Below, piece by piece: positions 59,323 through 64,000 of a stretch of 64,000 nt of DNA. Each line of letters begins with the position of its first letter. Position 1 is the first letter of the stretch. This DNA comes from Lachnospiraceae bacterium. GTDB lineage: Bacteria > Bacillota > Clostridia > Lachnospirales > Lachnospiraceae. The notes below the pieces were generated by a model. It did no database searches, was not told where the DNA came from, and saw nothing but the letters and a program-made list of their open reading frames with translations. The DNA lies in the NCBI GenBank assembly GCA_015056765.1, contig SVFQ01000005.1:1-64000 (forward strand). Reading direction: 5' to 3'. A program made the translations under genes and the position numbers.

Positions 59323-60813
59323 ATGGTAGTACAACACAATTTAACCGCAATGAACTCTAATCGTATGCTTGGTATCACCACCAGCACACAGGCAAAGTCC
59401 ACTGAGAAACTTTCTTCTGGTTACAAGATTAACCGTGCAGCAGATGATGCAGCAGGTCTTTCCATCAGTGAGAAAATGCGTAAACAGATCCGTGGTTTAA
59501 CACAGGCATCTGCAAATGCTAACGATGGTATCTCCGCTGTACAGACAGCTGAAGGTGCACTTGGTGAAGTACAGGATATGCTTCAGAGAATGAACGAACT
59601 TGCTGTAAAAGCAGCTAACGGAACAAACTCCGAAGATGACCGTTCTTACATCCAGAACGAAATCGATCAGTTAACAACTGAAATCGATCGTGTAGCTGAG
59701 ACTACAAAATTCAATGAGACTTACCTGCTTAAGGGTGATCGCGATGCATTGAAGGGATTCTCTGTATCTTACAAAGCAGTTGCAGCAGCATCCGCAGGCG
59801 GTATTACCTGGAATGCAGCAGACGCTAACGGATTTACACTTTCCGGTTATACAGCAGCATCTGGTGCAAAATCTGATGATGTTAACACAATTCTGAAATC
59901 CATCAGAGATCAGGGATTGTCCGTAACATTCAACTCTCACTGGAATGAGGGTACAAGTGCAGCTGAAAGTTCCTATAGCCTTTCTCTGAATGGTTCTGCA
60001 GCAGAAAACTACAAAGTAGTTCAGACTGCAACAGGAACAAACGAAGCTACATTCAGCATCCAGACCAATGAAGGTGTTGATGTTATCACCGGTATTAAAG
60101 TAACAGGTTCCGGTTTGTCTGCAACAGCAGCTACAAACAGCAACCGTGAAGTTACTGTATCTAGCCAGATTTCTGCAAAATCCGTTCAGTCCAGAACTGT
60201 AGCAGCTGATATTGCTCAGTACTATGACAAAGACGGTAACGCAATCTCTGCAAACGCACTTGAGAATTACGTAAACGTAACTCCATCTGCAACAGCAGGC
60301 CAGGCTGGTACAATTACTGAAGCATCCGGACATCGTCCAGTATATGATGCAGTAGGTAACGAAAGAAAGCTTAAAGTTGGTGAATTGACTGCACAGCAGG
60401 ATAAAGTAGGTGACTTAACTGTTAAGTTACACGTAGGTGCTGATGCTACATCTAACAACCAGATTTCCATGAACATTTCTGCAATGACCTCTAAGGGTCT
60501 TGGCGTAAATGGTCTGGATGTATCCGGAACAGATGATAGCAAAGCTCTGAAGGCAATCGAGACTATCAAAGAAGCAATCCAGAAAGTATCTACTCAGAGA
60601 TCTTCTCTTGGTGCTGTACAGAACAGATTAGAGCACACCATTAAGAACCTGGATAACGTTGTTGAGAATACCACATCTGCAGAAAGCCAGATTCGTGATA
60701 CAGATATGGCATCTGAGATGGTTAAGTACTCCAACAACAACATCCTTTCTCAGGCTGGCCAGTCTATGCTTGCACAGGCTAACCAGACTAACCAGGGTGT
60801 TCTGTCCTTACTT
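59299..60813 (+). repeat. Copy A of a 1,515-bp exact repeat (flagellin 2)
   Basis: Every block compared with 61173-62687 (offset 1,874) was identical, from the ribosome site into the last codons; the sequences part just before the stop codon. Confidence 0.9.
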
Positions 60814-60819
60814 GGCTAA
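59323..60819 (+). CDS. Flagellin 2
   Basis: 498 residues, beginning [21 protein letters not shown]0/D1 domains at both ends are almost the same as in flagellin 1; the central region (about 150-400) is different. Apart from the last residue (Gly here, Arg in flagellin 3) it is identical to flagellin 3. The gene has its own sigma-28 promoter, leader and terminator. The DNA identity with flagellin 3 implies a recent duplication or gene conversion. Confidence 0.97.
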   Translation: MVVQHNLTAMNSNRMLGITTSTQAKSTEKLSSGYKINRAADDAAGLSISEKMRKQIRGLTQASANANDGISAVQTAEGALGEVQDMLQRMNELAVKAANGTNSEDDRSYIQNEIDQLTTEIDRVAETTKFNETYLLKGDRDALKGFSVSYKAVAAASAGGITWNAADANGFTLSGYTAASGAKSDDVNTILKSIRDQGLSVTFNSHWNEGTSAAESSYSLSLNGSAAENYKVVQTATGTNEATFSIQTNEGVDVITGIKVTGSGLSATAATNSNREVTVSSQISAKSVQSRTVAADIAQYYDKDGNAISANALENYVNVTPSATAGQAGTITEASGHRPVYDAVGNERKLKVGELTAQQDKVGDLTVKLHVGADATSNNQISMNISAMTSKGLGVNGLDVSGTDDSKALKAIETIKEAIQKVSTQRSSLGAVQNRLEHTIKNLDNVVENTTSAESQIRDTDMASEMVKYSNNNILSQAGQSMLAQANQTNQGVLSLLG

Positions 60820-60853
60820 TTAACTTAACCATAGTTGGAATGGGATTCATTGC

Positions 60854-60967
60854 CTAGGAAAAGTCCTAGCGAATATATGAATATCTACTAGATTTTCATC
60901 ATTCAAGGACGAAGATGAATTACCATGAATAAAGAGAGCTCGGGGCTTTGCCCCGGGCTTTTCTTTT
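60854..60967 (+). terminator. 3' region and terminator of flagellin 2
   Basis: The terminator is AGCTCGGGGC (60937-60946), loop TTT, GCCCCGGGCT (60950-60959), then TTTCTTTTT. Upstream in the 3' untranslated part lie a hairpin CTAGGA-AAAG-TCCTAG (60854-60869) and the motif TTACCATG (60920-60927), which also occurs after flagellin 3. This covers most of the 376-bp gap before flagellin 3; the rest is promoter and leader. Confidence 0.75.
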
Positions 60968-61025
60968 TGTCAATGTGTATAAAATCAGTTTAGGAAATTT
61001 ATGTATTTTTTATGATACAAAGAAC

Positions 61026-61053
61026 TAAAGAATTGGGTAACCAAACCGATATA
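61026..61053 (+). promoter_or_regulatory. Sigma-28 promoter of flagellin 3
   Basis: TAAAG (61026-61030) and CCGATA (61046-61051), 15 bp from AAAG. The -35 lacks the GGGGTTAAG context of the other flagellin promoters, so activity may differ. Confidence 0.7.
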
Positions 61054-61059
61054 GTAATT

Positions 61060-61196
61060 GAGAGCATACAGAAACACTGGACTTTCCTAGGGGTTTGGTT
61101 TTCTGACATGCACAAACAGCCGACTATCGGCACACTATCAATTTTCACCCCACCAGCAAGGATGCTGGGGGAACAATTACATGGAGGTAATATATT
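61060..61196 (+). promoter_or_regulatory. Flagellin 3 structured leader with CsrA-type hairpins
   Basis: Same order of hairpins as flagellin 2: an AGAAAC... helix around TCCTAGGGG, GCCGA-CTA-TCGGC (about 61109-61121), CCAGCA-AGGA-TGCTGG (61153-61168) and ATTAC-ATGGAG-GTAAT (61176-61191). In the CsrA-type stem both partners of a G-C pair in leader 2 are changed to A-T here, so pairing is kept. Confidence 0.6.
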
Positions 61197-62687
61197 ATGG
61201 TAGTACAACACAATTTAACCGCAATGAACTCTAATCGTATGCTTGGTATCACCACCAGCACACAGGCAAAGTCCACTGAGAAACTTTCTTCTGGTTACAA
61301 GATTAACCGTGCAGCAGATGATGCAGCAGGTCTTTCCATCAGTGAGAAAATGCGTAAACAGATCCGTGGTTTAACACAGGCATCTGCAAATGCTAACGAT
61401 GGTATCTCCGCTGTACAGACAGCTGAAGGTGCACTTGGTGAAGTACAGGATATGCTTCAGAGAATGAACGAACTTGCTGTAAAAGCAGCTAACGGAACAA
61501 ACTCCGAAGATGACCGTTCTTACATCCAGAACGAAATCGATCAGTTAACAACTGAAATCGATCGTGTAGCTGAGACTACAAAATTCAATGAGACTTACCT
61601 GCTTAAGGGTGATCGCGATGCATTGAAGGGATTCTCTGTATCTTACAAAGCAGTTGCAGCAGCATCCGCAGGCGGTATTACCTGGAATGCAGCAGACGCT
61701 AACGGATTTACACTTTCCGGTTATACAGCAGCATCTGGTGCAAAATCTGATGATGTTAACACAATTCTGAAATCCATCAGAGATCAGGGATTGTCCGTAA
61801 CATTCAACTCTCACTGGAATGAGGGTACAAGTGCAGCTGAAAGTTCCTATAGCCTTTCTCTGAATGGTTCTGCAGCAGAAAACTACAAAGTAGTTCAGAC
61901 TGCAACAGGAACAAACGAAGCTACATTCAGCATCCAGACCAATGAAGGTGTTGATGTTATCACCGGTATTAAAGTAACAGGTTCCGGTTTGTCTGCAACA
62001 GCAGCTACAAACAGCAACCGTGAAGTTACTGTATCTAGCCAGATTTCTGCAAAATCCGTTCAGTCCAGAACTGTAGCAGCTGATATTGCTCAGTACTATG
62101 ACAAAGACGGTAACGCAATCTCTGCAAACGCACTTGAGAATTACGTAAACGTAACTCCATCTGCAACAGCAGGCCAGGCTGGTACAATTACTGAAGCATC
62201 CGGACATCGTCCAGTATATGATGCAGTAGGTAACGAAAGAAAGCTTAAAGTTGGTGAATTGACTGCACAGCAGGATAAAGTAGGTGACTTAACTGTTAAG
62301 TTACACGTAGGTGCTGATGCTACATCTAACAACCAGATTTCCATGAACATTTCTGCAATGACCTCTAAGGGTCTTGGCGTAAATGGTCTGGATGTATCCG
62401 GAACAGATGATAGCAAAGCTCTGAAGGCAATCGAGACTATCAAAGAAGCAATCCAGAAAGTATCTACTCAGAGATCTTCTCTTGGTGCTGTACAGAACAG
62501 ATTAGAGCACACCATTAAGAACCTGGATAACGTTGTTGAGAATACCACATCTGCAGAAAGCCAGATTCGTGATACAGATATGGCATCTGAGATGGTTAAG
62601 TACTCCAACAACAACATCCTTTCTCAGGCTGGCCAGTCTATGCTTGCACAGGCTAACCAGACTAACCAGGGTGTTCTGTCCTTACTT
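61173..62687 (+). repeat. Copy B of the 1,515-bp exact repeat (flagellin 3)
   Basis: Identical in every block compared to copy A at 59299-60813; ends a few bases before the stop codon. Confidence 0.9.
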
Positions 62688-62693
62688 CGTTAG
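61197..62693 (+). CDS. Flagellin 3
   Basis: 498 residues, identical to flagellin 2 except for the last residue (ends LSLLR in place of LSLLG). All conserved flagellin segments are present. The gene has its own sigma-28 promoter, structured leader and terminator, so both copies are probably expressed. It is followed by a glycosyltransferase gene. Confidence 0.97.
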   Translation: MVVQHNLTAMNSNRMLGITTSTQAKSTEKLSSGYKINRAADDAAGLSISEKMRKQIRGLTQASANANDGISAVQTAEGALGEVQDMLQRMNELAVKAANGTNSEDDRSYIQNEIDQLTTEIDRVAETTKFNETYLLKGDRDALKGFSVSYKAVAAASAGGITWNAADANGFTLSGYTAASGAKSDDVNTILKSIRDQGLSVTFNSHWNEGTSAAESSYSLSLNGSAAENYKVVQTATGTNEATFSIQTNEGVDVITGIKVTGSGLSATAATNSNREVTVSSQISAKSVQSRTVAADIAQYYDKDGNAISANALENYVNVTPSATAGQAGTITEASGHRPVYDAVGNERKLKVGELTAQQDKVGDLTVKLHVGADATSNNQISMNISAMTSKGLGVNGLDVSGTDDSKALKAIETIKEAIQKVSTQRSSLGAVQNRLEHTIKNLDNVVENTTSAESQIRDTDMASEMVKYSNNNILSQAGQSMLAQANQTNQGVLSLLR

Positions 62694-62761
62694 TTCTTAA
62701 CCGTATTCATTAAGGTACAGTAGTCCTAGGACAAAGCTGAACTTACCATGATAAAGAAATT

Positions 62762-62791
62762 GGCCGAGGTTTATCCTCGGCCTTTTCTTTT
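62762..62791 (+). terminator. Intrinsic terminator of flagellin 3
   Basis: GGCCGAGG, loop TTTAT, CCTCGGCC then TTTTCTTTT. The preceding 3' untranslated part (62694-62761) contains AGTCCTAGGAC and TTACCATG. Confidence 0.88.
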
Positions 62792-62847
62792 ATGGTACAA
62801 TTTTATTATATGAGACATACTATTGATGACCGAAAATGGGGGTTGGG

Positions 62848-64000
62848 ATGATCTTATCCATTTCAATACTTTCAAATGGAAAAAGTGAAGATTTGTGGAA
62901 ATGTCTGGAATCAGCAAAAAAGATTCTAAAGCGCGTGCCGGGGGAACTGATTGTAACTGATACGGGGTGTCCTAAGGATATTCGCGAGAGAATAGAACGG
63001 GGCTACGCTGATCGGGTAATCGATTTTACCTGGTGCAATGATTTCGCGGCAGCTAGAAATGCAGGTATGAAGATTTGCAAAGGCGAATGGTTCATGGCCA
63101 TGGATGACGATGAGTGGTTTGAACGAGAGCCGGAAGAGTTGATTGCATTTCTATTGTCTGATGAGAGAAACAACTATGGTATAGCAGCTTATCGTATAAA
63201 GAATTATTTCGACTATACCAGTGGCGAAGGTGGATTTAGCTGGGCTACGAGACTTTGTAGACTGATTCCGGGAACACACTATCATGGGGTGGTGCATGAG
63301 TATATTTTGAGTTCGGATACGCGGTGCAAGCTGATTTATGACTATGCGGAGCACTATGGTTATGCTTTTGCGGATGAAGACGAGAAAAAGGCACATGCTA
63401 AGCGGAATCAGACTTTGCTCTTAGAGGCAATTCGAAGAGAGCCGGATGATTTGAAGTGGAGAAATCAGCTTATAGCGGATTATCATGATATGAAGATGTA
63501 TCCGGAATTGCTGGATTTAAGTAGGGAGACTTTGGCACTGTGCGAAGGAAACTATGCCGGTAAAGGCAAGGGACCTTTTGCGGTTGGAGAGTTCTTAGCC
63601 CTTTTAGGCTTAGATAAGGCTGAAGAGGCAAAAACATGTATGAATCAGGCACTGGAGGAAGAGAATCTAGAGCCTGCAGCCAAGGCTGCTTTATGGGATC
63701 ACCTGGCTGAGTGGCAACTAGAGCATGGTGAGGAAGAAGGCTGCATAAGTAGCGTGGATGCGTATTTGAAAATCCAGGCTGTGCACGGTATGAATCAGAC
63801 AGAATCCTATGAAGCATCACCGCTTTACGGAGAGGTGCTAACAGATCGCGTGAAGCAGGTGCTTTTGGGACGCAAGGTGGCGGCAGCGTGTAGGCTGCTG
63901 GCGGAAAGAACAACTGATGGGCTTACAACTAACAAGTTGAAGCGGACTATGATGGATAATCTGCAGGCTATCCAATGGAATCTACTAGCCGAATATCAGA
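62848..64000 (+). CDS. Glycosyltransferase with TPR-like region, probable flagellin-modification enzyme (runs off the window)
   Basis: The ATG at 62848, preceded by GGGGG, opens a frame of 384 codons with no stop before the window edge. The N-terminal GT-A domain shows MILSISILSNGKSEDLWKCL, ELIVTDTGCPKD, FTWCNDFAAARNAGMKICKG and EWFMAMDDDEWF, the N-D-F-A-x-A-R-N plus D-D-D-E pattern of the TPR-glycosyltransferase group. From about residue 200 on, helical repeats (YPELLDLSRETLAL, AEEAKTCMNQALEEENLEP) resemble TPRs. Its position directly after three flagellins makes flagellin O-glycosylation likely, but this is inferred from context. Confidence 0.82.
   Translation, partial: MILSISILSNGKSEDLWKCLESAKKILKRVPGELIVTDTGCPKDIRERIERGYADRVIDFTWCNDFAAARNAGMKICKGEWFMAMDDDEWFEREPEELIAFLLSDERNNYGIAAYRIKNYFDYTSGEGGFSWATRLCRLIPGTHYHGVVHEYILSSDTRCKLIYDYAEHYGYAFADEDEKKAHAKRNQTLLLEAIRREPDDLKWRNQLIADYHDMKMYPELLDLSRETLALCEGNYAGKGKGPFAVGEFLALLGLDKAEEAKTCMNQALEEENLEPAAKAALWDHLAEWQLEHGEEEGCISSVDAYLKIQAVHGMNQTESYEASPLYGEVLTDRVKQVLLGRKVAAACRLLAERTTDGLTTNKLKRTMMDNLQAIQWNLLAEYQ

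Noticed and set aside
59671..60333. A 220-codon, cysteine-rich open frame on the minus strand of flagellin 2, repeated identically at 61545-62207 in flagellin 3
   Set aside because: Its composition follows from the codon pattern of the flagellin on the other strand, it has no ribosome site, and the repeat identity is explained by the flagellin duplication.
61012..61203. A 63-codon frame across the promoter and leader of flagellin 3
   Set aside because: It crosses the sigma-28 promoter and the conserved hairpins, overlaps the flagellin start, has no ribosome site and has no counterpart in the leader of flagellin 2.
59299..62687. Insertion sequence or phage-derived duplication
   Set aside because: The repeated unit is the flagellin coding sequence itself; there is no transposase, integrase, terminal inverted repeat or target-site duplication.

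Overview
The window looks like a chromosomal segment of a motile, anaerobic, Gram-positive member of the Clostridia, most likely a Lachnospiraceae-type gut bacterium. The reasons are the low-to-medium GC content, strong GGAGG ribosome sites, FliW/CsrA and YjfB-type motility genes, a FeoA-FeoA-FeoB operon with a FeoB-associated Cys-rich peptide and DUF2325/DUF3793/flavodoxin genes, an apparently NADPH-independent thioredoxin reductase, and a SEC-C-tagged methionine aminopeptidase. There are no rRNA or tRNA genes, no CRISPR array and no insertion sequence. Nearly everything lies on the + strand; the clear minus-strand genes are yjfB, an araC-type regulator and a PAS protein.

Layout. (1) 1-6.2 kb: end of a membrane protein gene, yjfB (-), a PucR/CdaR-type regulator, ftsE-ftsX, an M23 murein hydrolase and an S41 protease, that is, a cell-division and wall-remodelling group. 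(2) 6.2-12.7 kb: AraC regulator (-), GH36 alpha-galactosidase and a three-gene sugar ABC transporter, forming a raffinose/melibiose-type system with two matching operators. (3) 12.7-18.5 kb: uvrB, uvrA (candidate SOS box) and a histidine phosphatase. (4) 18.5-22.9 kb: ECF sigma factor with a membrane partner, a glycosyltransferase and a DUF3048 lipoprotein. (5) 22.9-33.4 kb: a TrpXYZ-like ABC operon with a structured leader, DegV, glutathione peroxidase, a thioesterase, cardiolipin synthase, map, a GC-rich tandem repeat, a phosphatase, a TetR regulator and a DUF5692-like membrane protein. (6) 33.4-38.5 kb: chemoreceptor, lipid kinase, EAL-HDOD protein and PAS protein (-). (7) 38.5-41 kb: a redox operon of thioredoxin reductase-like flavoprotein, trxA, ohrR and trmO. 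(8) 41-46.5 kb: the iron region, feoA-feoA-feoB-Cys-rich peptide-HMA protein, DUF2325-DUF3793-flavodoxin, and a small DtxR-family repressor. (9) 46.5-64 kb: late flagellar genes flgM, flgN, two flgK, flgL, fliW, csrA, flaG, fliD, fliS, a HicB remnant, a helical chaperone-like gene, three flagellins and a glycosyltransferase that runs off the window.

How it works together. Several small regulons can be read from the DNA. An OhrR-type site (ATTGCG-NN-CAAT class) lies in the promoters of both glutathione peroxidase and the thioredoxin/ohrR operon. A GTTAG-N6-CTAAY palindrome lies at the feo promoter, before the DUF2325-DUF3793-flavodoxin genes and in the promoter of the DtxR gene. A TAAG-N15/16-CCGATA sigma-28 promoter precedes flgM, the second flgK, flaG and all three flagellins. 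CsrA-type hairpins (AGGA or CGGA in the loop, plus an ATGGAGG ribosome site) occur in the flagellin and flaG leaders, and csrA and its antagonist fliW are encoded a few kb upstream. Two of the flagellin genes are the same sequence over about 1.5 kb, while their leaders have diverged but keep the same hairpins with compensatory changes.
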